In this document: piece after piece, positions 28,138 through 37,966 of the stretch
How the letters are laid out: every line of letters begins with the position of its first letter
Position numbering within the stretch: position 1 is the first letter of the stretch
NCBI RefSeq assembly: GCF_000374425.1
Contig: NZ_KB894353.1
Location: 186,001-250,000 of the forward strand
Direction: 5' to 3'
DNA: 64,000 nucleotides
Source of the DNA: Acinetobacter tjernbergiae DSM 14971 = CIP 107465
Lineage (GTDB): Bacteria > Pseudomonadota > Gammaproteobacteria > Pseudomonadales > Moraxellaceae
The notes under the pieces: model-generated
What the model saw: the letters and a program-made list of their open reading frames with translations, nothing else
Told to the model about the DNA's origin: nothing
Databases searched by the model: none
Made by a program: the position numbers and the translations under genes

Positions 28138-28794
28138 ATGTGGAAAATGCTCAATCAATTCTCTCAATTGATCATCATGTTGATATTTGGCTATCTGTGT
28201 TGGTTAATGTTGGAAATTTGCCTAAACTATTTTCCATGGTCGGATAGCACTAATTTTTTAGTTTTAAAACAGGATGTGGTCAACACGCAACCGTGGCGTT
28301 TCGCTTTTCAAATCCATGTCATCACCAGTAGTTTGGTATTATTGGCAGGTTTTACCCAATTCTCACCTTCAATTCGTAGAAACACACCTCGTTTACATCG
28401 CTGTGCAGGCTGGCTTTATATTGTTGCAACATTAGGTCTAGCTTTGCCTAGCGGTTTTATTCTAGCCTTTTCTGCAAATGGCGGTCTTAGTACACAAATT
28501 TGCTTTGTGATTCTTGGTTCATTTTGGGGAGCGAGTACCCTATTTGCACTTTATTATGCATTCCATAAACAATGGCTTAAACACCGTAACTGGATGATTC
28601 GGAGCTTTGCTTTAGCGTTATCTGCATTAAGTTTAAGAACATGGAAGCTGACGCTTTACCAAATCCAACCGTATTGGGATTGGCTTACACCAATCCACAT
28701 CTATCAACTCGAAGCATGGTTAGGTTGGACAATCAATTTATTCATTGCTGAACTCATTATTTATTGGCTCAGTATCAAGAAAAAATCGTTTTAG
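28138..28794 (+). CDS. DUF2306 membrane protein
   Basis: The 218 residues have about six hydrophobic helices. A conserved pattern (FQIHVITSSLVLLAGFTQFSPSIRRNTPRLHRCAGWLYIVATLGLALPSGFILAFSANGG, then KHRNWMIRSFALALSALSLRTWKL) fits DUF2306, with His residues that might bind heme or metal. The function is not known. The gene overlaps the convergent DUF1289 gene by 4 bases at their stop codons. Confidence 0.8.
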   Translation: MWKMLNQFSQLIIMLIFGYLCWLMLEICLNYFPWSDSTNFLVLKQDVVNTQPWRFAFQIHVITSSLVLLAGFTQFSPSIRRNTPRLHRCAGWLYIVATLGLALPSGFILAFSANGGLSTQICFVILGSFWGASTLFALYYAFHKQWLKHRNWMIRSFALALSALSLRTWKLTLYQIQPYWDWLTPIHIYQLEAWLGWTINLFIAELIIYWLSIKKKSF

Positions 28795-29303
28795 ATTTCA
28801 TCTTCCTCTAAAGCACGCAATAAAGTTGTGCTAATTCCATCAGCACGCAGCCATGCTAACTCATAACTTGCCTTCGCTAAGGCAAGTACACGACGCTCAA
28901 ACTCACTCCAAATAGGCTTAACTTCGGCATCTTTGATTCCCAATCCACTTTCATGTGCCAAATGTTTATTCTTTTCACAAATTTTCAAAGCATGATAAAG
29001 CTTACGACCAGTACTTGCCGTGTCTAATATACGGACATGTTTACTATGAATAAAACCTTCAATATGTTGAAGATTGGCATGAGGTAGCAAAGGCACCAAA
29101 ATTTGATTCAGCTGCGCATCTAAGCGCTTCCACACCATGAGCCTTTGCTCTGGCGTATAAGTATTCCATTGAATCACTTCATGATTGAAACGGCGACAAC
29201 CACGACAAACTAAATCACCAAATACCGTTGAACAACGTCCCGCACAAGGGGTCAATGATGGAATTCGACGATCGTTACTCAAAATCAACTCCTCTAAAAC
29301 CAT
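28791..29303 (-). CDS. DUF1289 domain protein
   Basis: The N-terminal part of this 170-residue protein (IPSLTPCAGRCSTVFGDLVCRGCRRFNHEVIQWNTYTPEQRLMVWKRLDAQLNQIL) has the four-Cys DUF1289 pattern, which suggests a small metal or Fe-S site. The C-terminal 90 residues are an uncommon extension with helical character. Its start is close to trhO, on the opposite strand. I cannot assign a function. Confidence 0.75.
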   Translation of the reverse strand: MVLEELILSNDRRIPSLTPCAGRCSTVFGDLVCRGCRRFNHEVIQWNTYTPEQRLMVWKRLDAQLNQILVPLLPHANLQHIEGFIHSKHVRILDTASTGRKLYHALKICEKNKHLAHESGLGIKDAEVKPIWSEFERRVLALAKASYELAWLRADGISTTLLRALEEDEI

Positions 29304-29391
29304 ATTTAATTTATGGCTTTCTCGCTTATTTTCAGATTTCGCGCTAAAATGTGCGCCTTATTTTTCTATCTTAATACATTTGGAGTTATCC

Positions 29392-30324
29392 ATGAACGCT
29401 ACTGTAGAACAGCTTGCACCTGTAGAACAGCAAGCGACCAATAATTGGGTTGTTGCCGCACTATATCAATTTAAAGAAGTTTCTGATGCAGCTGATCTGC
29501 AACAGCGTCTTTTGGACTTAGTGAATCGCATCAATTTATGTGGAACTCTAATTGTCGCTTCTGAAGGAATTAACGGTACGGTTGCGGGCGACCGTGCAGC
29601 AGTTGATGCGATTCATCAATTCCTTTTGAATGAAGGTTTTAACGCAATGGAATACAAAGAGTCTGAAAGCTCTGAGAAACCATTTCGTAAAATGAAAATT
29701 AAACTTAAAAAAGAAATTGTCACTTTAGGTGTTGAAGTTAAACCACGTGATTTAGTGGGTCACTATCTAGACCCTAAAGAATGGAACGATTTAATTAGTC
29801 GTGATGACGTGATCTTAATTGACACGCGTAATGACTATGAATTCAAGGCAGGAACGTTCAAAGGTGCAATTGACCCGAAAACAGAAAGCTTCCGCGAATT
29901 TCCTGAATATGTAAAACAAAACCTTGAACAACACAAAGACAAGAAAATTGCGATGTTCTGTACGGGTGGTATTCGTTGTGAAAAATCAACGTCACTACTT
30001 CTACAAGAAGGCTTTAATGAAGTTTATCATCTCAAAGGCGGTATCTTAAAATATCTAGAAGAAACCCCTGCAGAAGAAAGCATGTGGGAAGGTGAATGTT
30101 TCGTTTTTGATGGTCGTACTGCTGTGACCCACGGTGTTGAAGAAGGCGAAAATATCAAATGTCACGCATGTGGTTGGCCTCTCACCAAAGTTGAAGCCGA
30201 GCAACCAAGCTATGAGCATGGTGTTTCTTGTGTCTACTGTATTGATAAAACTACGGATAAGCAAAAAGCGGGCTTCCGTATGCGCCAGTCACAAATTGCA
30301 GCAGCTAAACGTAAACGCTTATAA
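29392..30324 (+). CDS. trhO: tRNA uridine(34) hydroxylase
   Basis: This 310-residue protein matches TrhO (YceA), which hydroxylates U34 in certain tRNAs. It has an acylphosphatase-like N-terminal domain (LYQFKEVSDAADLQQRLLDLVNRINLCGTLIVASEGINGTVAGDRAAVDAIHQFL), a rhodanese domain with the active-site Cys190 (MFCTGGIRCEKST), and a C-terminal Cys cluster (CHACGWPLTKVE...GVSCVYC) that may bind metal. The ATG at 29392 has TGGAG upstream; an in-frame extension would run through the divergent promoter region. A terminator follows. Confidence 0.93.
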   Translation: MNATVEQLAPVEQQATNNWVVAALYQFKEVSDAADLQQRLLDLVNRINLCGTLIVASEGINGTVAGDRAAVDAIHQFLLNEGFNAMEYKESESSEKPFRKMKIKLKKEIVTLGVEVKPRDLVGHYLDPKEWNDLISRDDVILIDTRNDYEFKAGTFKGAIDPKTESFREFPEYVKQNLEQHKDKKIAMFCTGGIRCEKSTSLLLQEGFNEVYHLKGGILKYLEETPAEESMWEGECFVFDGRTAVTHGVEEGENIKCHACGWPLTKVEAEQPSYEHGVSCVYCIDKTTDKQKAGFRMRQSQIAAAKRKRL

Positions 30325-30343
30325 AGCTTAACAGACAGCTTGA

Positions 30344-30370
30344 AAGCCATAGTCAAACTATGGCTTTTTT
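30344..30370 (+). terminator. Terminator after trhO
   Basis: AAGCCATAG-TCAAA-CTATGGCTT followed by TTTT. Confidence 0.85.
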
Positions 30371-30468
30371 ATTACATCATAAAATAGTGTAACGATTCCG
30401 CCATTGAGCATGATCGCAACAACAACTATGCTAAAAAATAATAATCAAATGAATATGATAAAAGTACT

Positions 30469-31080
30469 ATGGGACTTGAAGATTGGGTCTTATCCATCAT
30501 GGAGAAACTTGGATATCTAGGAATTGCATTTCTAATGTTCCTTGATAATGTTTTTCCGCCGATTCCATCCGAAATCATTATGCCCTCGGCAGGCTATACT
30601 GCGGCAAAAGGCGAGCTTAGCTTAATTGGAGTGATTATTGCTGGCAGTATCGGCTCACTTCTAGCTGCTGCATTACTGTATTGGATGGGTAGAAAGATTC
30701 CACAACACCACCTATTTAATCTTATCGAACGCTACGGAAAATACTTACATATCAGTGTTACTGATCTTGAAAAATCACTCACTTGGTTTGAAAAATATGG
30801 ACATCGGATTGTATTTTTTGGTCGCATGATACCTGCTGTTCGCTCCCTAATTAGCATTCCAGCAGGCATGAGCAACATGCCCTTTCGTAAATTCATGACT
30901 TATAGTGCTACAGGTACGATTATTTGGACAACGTTTCTCGCTTATATCGGCTATCATTTTGGTGAAAATCCAGCATTAATGAGTGCGATTACACAGCGCA
31001 TTGGCTATATAATTCTATCTGTTACAATACTTTATACACTTTTATACTTAGTGAAGAAATTTTATTTATCGAAAAAATAG
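30469..31080 (+). CDS. DedA-family membrane protein
   Basis: The 203 residues show the DedA/VTT fold: an N-terminal amphipathic segment, YLGIAFLMFLDNVFPPIPSEIIMPSAGY (with the conserved acidic and Pro residues), and a second half FFGRMIPAVRSLISIPAGMSNMPFRKFMTYSATGTIIWTTFLAYIGYHFG. Family members are inner-membrane proteins linked to lipid carrier (undecaprenyl phosphate or phospholipid) flipping and membrane stress tolerance. Which lipid this one handles is not visible. tpm follows after 45 bases and may be co-transcribed. Confidence 0.9.
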   Translation: MGLEDWVLSIMEKLGYLGIAFLMFLDNVFPPIPSEIIMPSAGYTAAKGELSLIGVIIAGSIGSLLAAALLYWMGRKIPQHHLFNLIERYGKYLHISVTDLEKSLTWFEKYGHRIVFFGRMIPAVRSLISIPAGMSNMPFRKFMTYSATGTIIWTTFLAYIGYHFGENPALMSAITQRIGYIILSVTILYTLLYLVKKFYLSKK

Positions 31081-31125
31081 TAAATGGCATTTCCAATTTT
31101 TTAAATCAATACCGAGACTCAAATA

Positions 31126-31770
31126 ATGCAACATGATTTTTGGCATGATAAATGGCAAACCAATAATATCGGTTTTCATCAAGATCAGCCTCACCCTTTA
31201 CTCACTCAACACTTACAATCACTCAGTCTAAGCTCAAGTGCTCGTATCTTTGTTCCACTTTGTGGCAAAAGCTTAGATTTAGCTTGGTTGATCAAGCAAG
31301 GTTATCATGTGGTTGGCATTGATCTTAGTCCCATCGCCATTCAAGCTCTTATTATAGATTTAGGTTTAAGCTTTACAGAGACGCAATCAGGTGAATTGAC
31401 TCACTATCAACATCCCCAAATTGAATTATTTGTAGGTGATTTTTTTCAGTTAACAGTAAAACAACTTGGTGATGTAGATGCTGTTTATGATCGAGCTGCA
31501 TTAATCGCCCTTCCGCCACAAATGCGCAGCCAATATACACAACATTTGTTAGACATTACAAAACAAGCACCTCAACTATTAATTAGCCTTGAATATGATC
31601 AGAACCTACTTCAAGGGCCACCATTCTCCGTTCCTGAACATGAATTAACTGAGCATTATGCAACGCATTACCAAATTAAATTATTGGAAACGATGACAGA
31701 AAATCTTAAGGGTAAAGTAATCGCCCATGAAAATGCTTGGTCTCTGAGTAAATCACCACAAATAAACTAA
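31126..31770 (+). CDS. tpm: Thiopurine S-methyltransferase
   Basis: This 214-residue SAM-dependent methyltransferase starts MQHDFWHDKWQTNNIGFHQDQPHPLL and has the SAM-binding ARIFVPLCGKSLDLAWLIKQGYHVVGIDLS and the later VGDFFQLT...DAVYDRAALIALPPQMRSQY. Bacterial Tpm proteins methylate thiopurines and also selenium or tellurium compounds, so a detoxification role is likely. The length is usual. Confidence 0.93.
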   Translation: MQHDFWHDKWQTNNIGFHQDQPHPLLTQHLQSLSLSSSARIFVPLCGKSLDLAWLIKQGYHVVGIDLSPIAIQALIIDLGLSFTETQSGELTHYQHPQIELFVGDFFQLTVKQLGDVDAVYDRAALIALPPQMRSQYTQHLLDITKQAPQLLISLEYDQNLLQGPPFSVPEHELTEHYATHYQIKLLETMTENLKGKVIAHENAWSLSKSPQIN

Positions 31771-31844
31771 ATAGTGCAGACGCATATCAAAGGATTGAAA
31801 GTGATCTCGACTTAATGCTTTCTCACCCCCAAACGAGATATAAA

Positions 31845-31866
31845 AAACGTCCTCTAAAGGACGTTT
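31845..31866. terminator. Hairpin between convergent tpm and the YgfB-like gene
   Basis: AAACGTCCT-CTAA-AGGACGTTT; an A-run on the left gives a T-run for the minus-strand transcript. Confidence 0.7.
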
Positions 31867-31923
31867 AATATTTAATTTGGTATCTAATTATGCGTTACTT
31901 TTGTAACAGCATAAGATGCAACA

Positions 31924-32448
31924 TCACGCTGGCGTGTGGTACATGAGATAAAGTTCATTTAAATTATCAGGAATTTCTTCTGCCAATTCATCCATCAACT
32001 GACCATTGCGGCGGAAAGATTCCATTTGAGGATCTTCCTCATCAATTCCACTAAATACCATAATTGGTAAAGTTAAATCGATAAGCTGTTCTTCAAACTC
32101 AGGTGCAAACCATGCATCTTCATTTAGGAACATTGCATCCACAAAACCAACACTCCAATCGCCCAAGCTAGACTCAACATCAGCTTCTTCAATTTCAAAT
32201 GGAAATTCAATTCCATTTTCATTGGCTAAATCTTGACGAAGAGATTCCAACCAAAGATTGATTTGTTCAATCATTTCGTTTGGGATTTTCTTTTGATTAT
32301 TATCAAATAACTCATCTAACCAGCGATCAAATTTTGGACCAACGGCAATAGCACATAAAAAGCCATGAGTCGCTGCAAAATCCAGACCGTATTCGTTTTG
32401 ATCACCGTCAAGATAATTACTTAATAAGTCTAAATTCAACGTGCTCAT
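31924..32448 (-). CDS. YgfB/UPF0149-family protein
   Basis: The 174 residues (LLSNYLDGDQNEYGLDFAATHGFLCAIAVGPKFDRWLDELF..., ending EEIPDNLNELYLMYHTPA) match the UPF0149 / YgfB-YecA fold, an acidic helical protein often next to genes for quinone or protein turnover. I take MSTLNLD (32448) as start because it has GGATGG upstream and matches the family; a 12-residue extension is possible. No C-terminal SEC-C zinc motif is seen. Confidence 0.8.
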   Translation of the reverse strand: MSTLNLDLLSNYLDGDQNEYGLDFAATHGFLCAIAVGPKFDRWLDELFDNNQKKIPNEMIEQINLWLESLRQDLANENGIEFPFEIEEADVESSLGDWSVGFVDAMFLNEDAWFAPEFEEQLIDLTLPIMVFSGIDEEDPQMESFRRNGQLMDELAEEIPDNLNELYLMYHTPA

Positions 32449-32518
32449 TTTCCATCCAACTTTAAAATACATCCGCAACAGCATAACATCTTCAGATACA
32501 AAGTCTCAGCAATTTTGC

Positions 32519-32725
32519 TTAGTCTTCGTCACCAAGATCATCATCGTCGAAATCATAGTCAAAATCTTTTAATTCTCGCTCTAAACGACGTTGAGCTAAT
32601 AAATCATCAATTAAACGGCGCTTTTCTAATGATTCTTTGGCAGTGATTTTTCCTGATGACTCATCAAAACTAACATCATCTTCACCGTAGTTATCATCAT
32701 CTAATTCAAAATCTGTAGAAGACAC
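32519..32725 (-). CDS. Small acidic PA3496-like protein
   Basis: This 68-residue protein has acidic ends around a basic helix (KESLEKRRLIDDLLAQRRLERELKDF) and fits the PA3496 family of short proteins found across Pseudomonadales, described only as a putative envelope-integrity factor. It lies 70 bases upstream of the YgfB-like gene on the same strand and divergent from rpoD. Confidence 0.75.
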   Translation of the reverse strand: MSSTDFELDDDNYGEDDVSFDESSGKITAKESLEKRRLIDDLLAQRRLERELKDFDYDFDDDDLGDED

Positions 32726-33075
32726 TAAAACTACCTCGTTATGAAAAATGTAATTGGGTCTAGGCGCTATTTATCGGTATTATGAAACATTGTCAAGATA
32801 TATTTTATTTTATTGCTATAAAATGATGTTTTGTACTTTTTTTCGTCAGTTTTTTTGTGTATTTATATCCTAACAACCTTATAAATGAAAAAAGTTATTG
32901 AATAGGAATACCCTGCTTGAAAAATTATGATACACCCCCATATTTAACAAACTATAGTTCAATTGAACCTATTTTTTATTTAAAGCAAGCGGATCAAATC
33001 CAAAACATTCCTCGTGAATTGTGCTATCATGCACGGTTTTTCACCGCCACAGATTCAACAAAAGAGTAAGCAAAG
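32726..33075. other. Control region upstream of rpoD
   Basis: 350 AT-rich bases without a gene. A 12-bp palindrome GTTCAATTGAAC is at 32957-32968. A TATCAT at about 33025 is a possible rpoD -10 box, but I find no matching -35. Confidence 0.45.
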
Positions 33076-34959
33076 ATGAGCGATATGAATTCCCCTACTT
33101 CGCAAGTAGCGGCTCTGATTAGCCGAGGCAAAGAACAAGGTTACTTAACTTACGCTGAGGTTAACGATCATCTACCAGACTCAATTACGGAAAGTGAGCA
33201 AATTGAAGACATCATTCAGATGCTTCAAGATGTCGGGATTCCTGTACATGAACGTGCGCCAGAAACTGATGACACCATGTTTGGTGAATCAACTGAGGCT
33301 GCGGATGAAGTAGCTGAAGAAGAGGCTGCTGCTGTACTCGCATCGGTTGAAAGTGAACCAGGTCGTACAACTGACCCTGTGCGTATGTATATGCGTGAAA
33401 TGGGCACAGTTGAACTACTAACCCGTGAAGGCGAGATTAGCATTGCAAAACGTATCGAAGAAGGTATACGTGACGTTTTACATTCAATTGCTTACTGGCC
33501 AAATGCGGTTGAAGTCGTTTTAAAAGAATATAATGATTTTCTAACTGGTGAGCGTCGTCTTGCTGATATTCTTTCTGGTTATTTAGACCCAGAAACTGAT
33601 GAAGATATTCCAGAAGTCATTGAAGAAGATACAGAAATTGAAGAAGAAGGTTCTGCGTCTACAACGACTAAAGATGTGAAGCTTGATGACGAAGATGAAG
33701 ATGAAGAATCTGAAGGTGATGATGATTCTGAAGGTGAATCAGGTCCAGACCCAGAAATAGCCAAAGCTCGTTTTACTGAATTAGAAACAGCATGGAATGA
33801 CACTAAAGCAATTATTGCAAAGCATGGTCGTAATAGTGATGAAGCAACTGCTGCTCTTGAAGCCTTAGCAACTGTATTCATGATGTTTAAATTTACACCG
33901 CGCTTATTTGACATCATTTCTGAAATGATTCGTGGTACCCACGACCAAATCCGTGCAAACGAACGTGAAATCATGCGTTATGCTGTTCGCCGTGGTCGTA
34001 TGGATCGTAATCAATTCCGTATGACTTTCCCTGAGCAAGAATCAAATCCAGCTTGGTTAGATGAACAAATCGCTAAAGCACCTGCTGAAACTAAAGTTCA
34101 CTTGGAAAAAGTACGTCCTGACGTCTTGGCATTCCAACAAAAGATTGCTGACATTGAAAATGATTTAGATTTAAATGTTAAAGATATCAAAGATATCTCT
34201 AAACGTATGGCTGTTGGCGAAGCGAAAGCACGTCGTGCCAAAAAAGAGATGGTTGAAGCGAACTTACGTTTAGTGATCTCGATTGCGAAAAAATACACCA
34301 ACCGTGGCTTACAATTCCTCGATCTTATTCAGGAAGGTAACATCGGCTTGATGAAAGCAGTAGACAAGTTTGAATATCGTCGTGGTTATAAATTCTCGAC
34401 TTATGCAACTTGGTGGATTCGTCAGGCGATTACACGTTCGATTGCAGACCAAGCCCGTACCATTCGTATTCCAGTTCACATGATTGAAACGATTAACAAG
34501 ATCAATCGTGTTTCACGCCAACTGCTTCAAGAAATGGGACGTGAACCAACCCCTGAAGAATTGGGCGAACGTCTGGAAATGGACGAAGTTAAAGTTCGTA
34601 AAGTACTTAAAATCGCAAAAGAACCGATTTCAATGGAAACACCGATCGGTGATGATGAAGATTCACATCTTGGCGACTTCATTGAAGATGGCAACATCAC
34701 TTCCCCAATTGATGCGGCAACGTCAGAAGGCTTAAAAGAAGCAACGCGTGAAGTACTTGAAAACTTAACTGAACGTGAAGCAAAAGTATTGAAAATGCGT
34801 TTTGGTATCGACATGCCAACCGATCATACTTTAGAGGAAGTAGGTAAACAATTTGACGTAACACGTGAACGTATTCGTCAGATCGAAGCAAAAGCATTGC
34901 GTAAGCTTCGTCACCCTTCTCGCTCAGAACACTTACGTTCTTTCTTGGAAAATGACTAA
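33076..34959 (+). CDS. rpoD: RNA polymerase sigma-70 factor RpoD
   Basis: The 627 residues contain region 1.1 (about 1-75), region 1.2 ([32 protein letters not shown]), an acidic non-conserved insert ([17 protein letters not shown]), region 2 ([57 protein letters not shown]), region 3 and region 4 ([33 protein letters not shown]). It is the housekeeping sigma factor. A hairpin terminator follows at 35045. Confidence 0.98.
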   Translation: MSDMNSPTSQVAALISRGKEQGYLTYAEVNDHLPDSITESEQIEDIIQMLQDVGIPVHERAPETDDTMFGESTEAADEVAEEEAAAVLASVESEPGRTTDPVRMYMREMGTVELLTREGEISIAKRIEEGIRDVLHSIAYWPNAVEVVLKEYNDFLTGERRLADILSGYLDPETDEDIPEVIEEDTEIEEEGSASTTTKDVKLDDEDEDEESEGDDDSEGESGPDPEIAKARFTELETAWNDTKAIIAKHGRNSDEATAALEALATVFMMFKFTPRLFDIISEMIRGTHDQIRANEREIMRYAVRRGRMDRNQFRMTFPEQESNPAWLDEQIAKAPAETKVHLEKVRPDVLAFQQKIADIENDLDLNVKDIKDISKRMAVGEAKARRAKKEMVEANLRLVISIAKKYTNRGLQFLDLIQEGNIGLMKAVDKFEYRRGYKFSTYATWWIRQAITRSIADQARTIRIPVHMIETINKINRVSRQLLQEMGREPTPEELGERLEMDEVKVRKVLKIAKEPISMETPIGDDEDSHLGDFIEDGNITSPIDAATSEGLKEATREVLENLTEREAKVLKMRFGIDMPTDHTLEEVGKQFDVTRERIRQIEAKALRKLRHPSRSEHLRSFLEND

Positions 34960-35044
34960 TTATTGGGAAAGTTTAAACGATGGTTAACGCCCTCGTTCAT
35001 GACTTGAAGTTAAGCACTTCATCCCCATTTAGTTATTAGATCAT

Positions 35045-35070
35045 AAGCGCCTGCACTGATGCAGGCGTTT
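35045..35070 (+). terminator. Terminator hairpin after rpoD
   Basis: CGCCTGCA-CTGA-TGCAGGCG followed by a short TTT. It ends 19 bases before the next start codon. Confidence 0.65.
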
Positions 35071-35088
35071 CAAATTAAGAGGTTGCTC

Positions 35089-35376
35089 ATGTTAGACCGC
35101 ACTCCTTCTCGTGAATTACAAGAACATCTTTGGGTTTTCCCAATGGACTATCCAATCAAATTGATTGGTGATGCTGGGGATGAACTTCGAGTGGCTGTTG
35201 TTGATATTTTGCAGAAGCACTTCCCTAAATTCGATGGTGGTACAGTCAAGGTACAACCTTCACGTACAGGTAAATACCATTCTTTGACCGCACAATTACG
35301 CTTCGAAGAATTGGAACAAGTTCATGCGCTATATGCTGATCTTGCAGCCTGCCCTTTAATTAAGACAGCGCTTTAA
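35089..35376 (+). CDS. YbeD-like (UPF0250/DUF493) protein
   Basis: The 95 residues (MLDRTPSRELQEHLWVFPMDYPIKLIGDAGDELRVAVVDILQKHF..., SRTGKYHSLTAQLRFEELEQVHALYADLAACPLIKTAL) match the DUF493 family. In many bacteria this gene sits directly before lipB. Here two lipoprotein genes (35498-37081) lie between. AAGAGG is the ribosome binding site for the ATG at 35089. The family has an ACT-like fold and unknown function. Confidence 0.88.
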   Translation: MLDRTPSRELQEHLWVFPMDYPIKLIGDAGDELRVAVVDILQKHFPKFDGGTVKVQPSRTGKYHSLTAQLRFEELEQVHALYADLAACPLIKTAL

Positions 35377-35379
35377 TAC

Positions 35380-35408
35380 ATATAGGGATATACAATATAT
35401 CCCTATAT
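35380..35408 (+). terminator. Perfect 13-bp hairpin after the YbeD-like gene
   Basis: ATATAGGGATATA and TATATCCCTATAT are separated by CAA and followed by TT. It is likely a terminator. Confidence 0.7.
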
Positions 35409-35497
35409 TTTGTGATATATACAAATAATTATAATCAGCGACAATTTGTAATGTTTTTGTTACTATAATAATATTATATTACTAGGAGTAACAATAA

Positions 35498-36406
35498 ATG
35501 CAACAAACAACCCTTCTATTTTGTATTATTTCAACATCTTTTCTAGTTGCCTGCGAAAAACTATCTTTCAATTCTGCTAAATGTAATAGCGAGGATACTC
35601 GTAAACTAGTCATCGAACTTATAAATAAAGATATTGATCAACTAACATCTGAACAAGTTAAAACACTTATCAACACCCAAAATATAACCCTAGATATGGG
35701 TAAAGTCAGAAGTACAATTAAACAACTTGATATTACAATTAATGATGTAAGAACCAATAACTCAGACCCTAATAGTAAAAAAGAATTTTGTGTGGCTGAA
35801 TTAGATATTAAGATTCCATCCCAAGTTATAGATGCTGCAAATGAAAGTCGAAAGCTATCAGACGAAACCGATATTGCACAGCAAGCTGTTTTAGATGACC
35901 TTAAATTCGAATTAAACCAATTAAAACATGAATTAGAATATTCAGTTCAACCAACAGATGATGCAAAAAAAATCTATGTCTCTTTAGAAAATCAGAATCT
36001 TATTTCAAATTTTGTTGCAAAAATCACTATTGACTCTCTCACTAAGAATGCTAAACAAAGTGCCAGACAGCAAGCTGAACAAGCAGAAGCGGAAGCAGCA
36101 CAAGCACAAGCACAAGCTGAAACTGAATATGCACAATTACGTATAAACGAAGCTCAACAACAAATTGATGCAGCAAACGCAAATCTTAATTTAGTTTGGA
36201 ATGCCACAACTAAAGAGATTCGTAGTCAATTATTAGATAGCCAAAAAACATGGTTAAAAAAACGTGAACTCGAATGCAAACTACAAGGCAATAATGCCGA
36301 ATATGGTGAAGAGCAAATCACCACTCTAAACTGTGAAACCGAAATGACAAACTCTCGAGTGGATCAATTAAAACAAGCTATTTACCAACTTGATGCTAAT
36401 TATTAA
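35498..36406 (+). CDS. Lipoprotein with C-terminal LprI-like domain
   Basis: This 302-residue protein starts with a lipoprotein signal (LLFCIISTSFLVAC-E). Residues 25-185 are shared in layout with the next gene (Cys-containing start, ...NNSDPNSKKEFCVAELDIKIPSQVI... and ...EYSVQPTDDAKKIYVSL...). A Gln/Ala/Glu-rich helix follows (about 188-225), then an LprI-type segment (ANLNLVWNATTKEIRSQLLDSQKTWLKKRELECKLQ...CETEMTNSRVDQL), the domain known from a lysozyme inhibitor. A surface or periplasmic lipoprotein is likely; lysozyme inhibition is only a possibility. Confidence 0.75.
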   Translation: MQQTTLLFCIISTSFLVACEKLSFNSAKCNSEDTRKLVIELINKDIDQLTSEQVKTLINTQNITLDMGKVRSTIKQLDITINDVRTNNSDPNSKKEFCVAELDIKIPSQVIDAANESRKLSDETDIAQQAVLDDLKFELNQLKHELEYSVQPTDDAKKIYVSLENQNLISNFVAKITIDSLTKNAKQSARQQAEQAEAEAAQAQAQAETEYAQLRINEAQQQIDAANANLNLVWNATTKEIRSQLLDSQKTWLKKRELECKLQGNNAEYGEEQITTLNCETEMTNSRVDQLKQAIYQLDANY

Positions 36407-36442
36407 CCTATTTCCTTCGGATTAAAAATATTGGAATTTTTT

Positions 36443-37081
36443 ATGAAAAAACTCATATTACTTAGCTGCCTATTTGGTCTTCCTATCCTCCATGGATGTT
36501 CACTTACAGGTCAAAAACATCTTAAATGTGATGACCCTAATGCTATTGCATTACTACAGAAAAACCTACAAGAACAATTAGAGAAAAAACTTGATATCGG
36601 ATTAAAAGATTTAATCAAGAAAAATCTTTTGGAAGATGTAGATACAAGTAAGCTTCAACTATCAGCTAAATCTATCCAGTTTAATTTAATGGATAGTCGT
36701 ACTAATCATATTGATCCAGATAGTCCCAAAACAGTATGTGCAATTGATTTAACAGCCACAATCCCATCAGATATTATTAAAAAATCTGACAGTGTCCGTA
36801 ATATTGCAAATACATCAAATACAGAAGACCAAGCACAAAAATTAGAACTTGATTTTACTCAAAGTAAAGCAAAAATCACTTTGGACTATATCTTACAGCC
36901 TTCTGATAAAGGTGATAAAATTTTTGCAACAATTACCAACTCAGACAAACTTACTACACTTCTTTCGGACACGCTATTTTATGCATTTATTAAACCACAG
37001 GTAGATAGTGGGAAAATTGGCTTTAATGGTCAACAACACGAACCTGATACTCAATATTCTAATGAAGAATATTACGAATAA
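36443..37081 (+). CDS. Lipoprotein related to the preceding gene's N-terminal half
   Basis: The 212 residues begin MKKLILLSCLFGLPILHGC-S, a lipoprotein signal. The body mirrors residues 25-185 of the upstream protein (KCDDPNAIALLQKNLQEQL..., MDSRTNHIDPDSPKTVCAIDLTATIPSDIIKKSDSVRNIAN..., ITLDYILQPSDKGDKIFATITN) but lacks the coil and LprI-like part. I use the ATG at 36443, with TGGAA upstream. The two genes are 36 bases apart on one strand and look like a duplication. I know no function for this shared domain. Confidence 0.75.
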   Translation: MKKLILLSCLFGLPILHGCSLTGQKHLKCDDPNAIALLQKNLQEQLEKKLDIGLKDLIKKNLLEDVDTSKLQLSAKSIQFNLMDSRTNHIDPDSPKTVCAIDLTATIPSDIIKKSDSVRNIANTSNTEDQAQKLELDFTQSKAKITLDYILQPSDKGDKIFATITNSDKLTTLLSDTLFYAFIKPQVDSGKIGFNGQQHEPDTQYSNEEYYE

Positions 37082-37198
37082 ATTCATAAATTTTTTTTTG
37101 AAATAGAATTTCATAGCTTTTATAGAGTTATGAGAATCTATTTCGAAACAAAAAAATATCTTTTAATGCCCATTTTAAATACAATAATCTAGAATCAA

Positions 37199-37885
37199 AT
37201 GAATCTATCTATTCCTATGGATATTTTAAGCCCTCAAGTTAATACTCCCCCCTTAATCATTCGCTGTTTCAAAGACCTACAAGATTACACAACACGTTTT
37301 GAAGCAATGAAAGATTTCACAACCAATCGTGATGAAACCACACCAGATGAAGTTTGGTTATTACAACATCAAGATGTTTTGACTCAAGGGCAAGCAGGTA
37401 AAGCTGAACACATCCTTATACCGAGTAACCTTCCGATCGTGCATACTGATCGTGGTGGACAAGTCACTTGGCATGGCAAGGGGCAACTCGTTGCTTATTT
37501 CCTATTAGATCTAAATCGCTTGAAATGGCATGTCCGAACTCTCGTCAGCTTTGCTGAACAAGCCATGATTGACTTGCTCAAGCAATACCATATCAATGCC
37601 TATGCCAAACCAGATGCACCAGGGGTCTATGTCGATGGACGAAAAATTGGCTCTCTAGGCTTTAAAATTCGTCGTGGTCGTAGTTATCATGGCTTAGCAC
37701 TCAATATTGATTGTGCATTAACAGGCTTTCAAACCATTAATCCTTGTGGATACGCAGGTTTAGAAATGGTACGCTTGCAAGACTTGCTAAAAGATTACCC
37801 AAGCTTTGAGCAACTTTGTCATGATTTTATTGGCTATTTACAAAATACAAATTTCTTTCATGACCTTGTAGTCAAATCTGAATAA
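37199..37885 (+). CDS. lipB: Octanoyl-[acyl-carrier-protein] transferase
   Basis: This 228-residue enzyme transfers octanoyl from acyl carrier protein to lipoyl domains, such as that of SucB. Motifs are [25 protein letters not shown], the Lys in [20 protein letters not shown] and the catalytic Cys in [17 protein letters not shown]. The N-terminus has an extra 20 residues against some homologues; a start at the internal Met (MDILSPQ) is possible, since no clear ribosome binding site marks the first ATG. Confidence 0.93.
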   Translation: MNLSIPMDILSPQVNTPPLIIRCFKDLQDYTTRFEAMKDFTTNRDETTPDEVWLLQHQDVLTQGQAGKAEHILIPSNLPIVHTDRGGQVTWHGKGQLVAYFLLDLNRLKWHVRTLVSFAEQAMIDLLKQYHINAYAKPDAPGVYVDGRKIGSLGFKIRRGRSYHGLALNIDCALTGFQTINPCGYAGLEMVRLQDLLKDYPSFEQLCHDFIGYLQNTNFFHDLVVKSE

Positions 37886-37966
37886 ACTACTTTTAAATTC
37901 TAAAGAAATAAATTAGAGTAATTACTCTAAATTTGCTTTTGCATAATTTTAACAAGGGATACGCGA

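Noticed and set aside
32957..32968. GTTCAATTGAAC upstream of rpoD as an SOS box
   Set aside because: Acinetobacter lacks LexA, and the short palindrome does not resemble the known UmuDAb target; it may be chance in AT-rich DNA.
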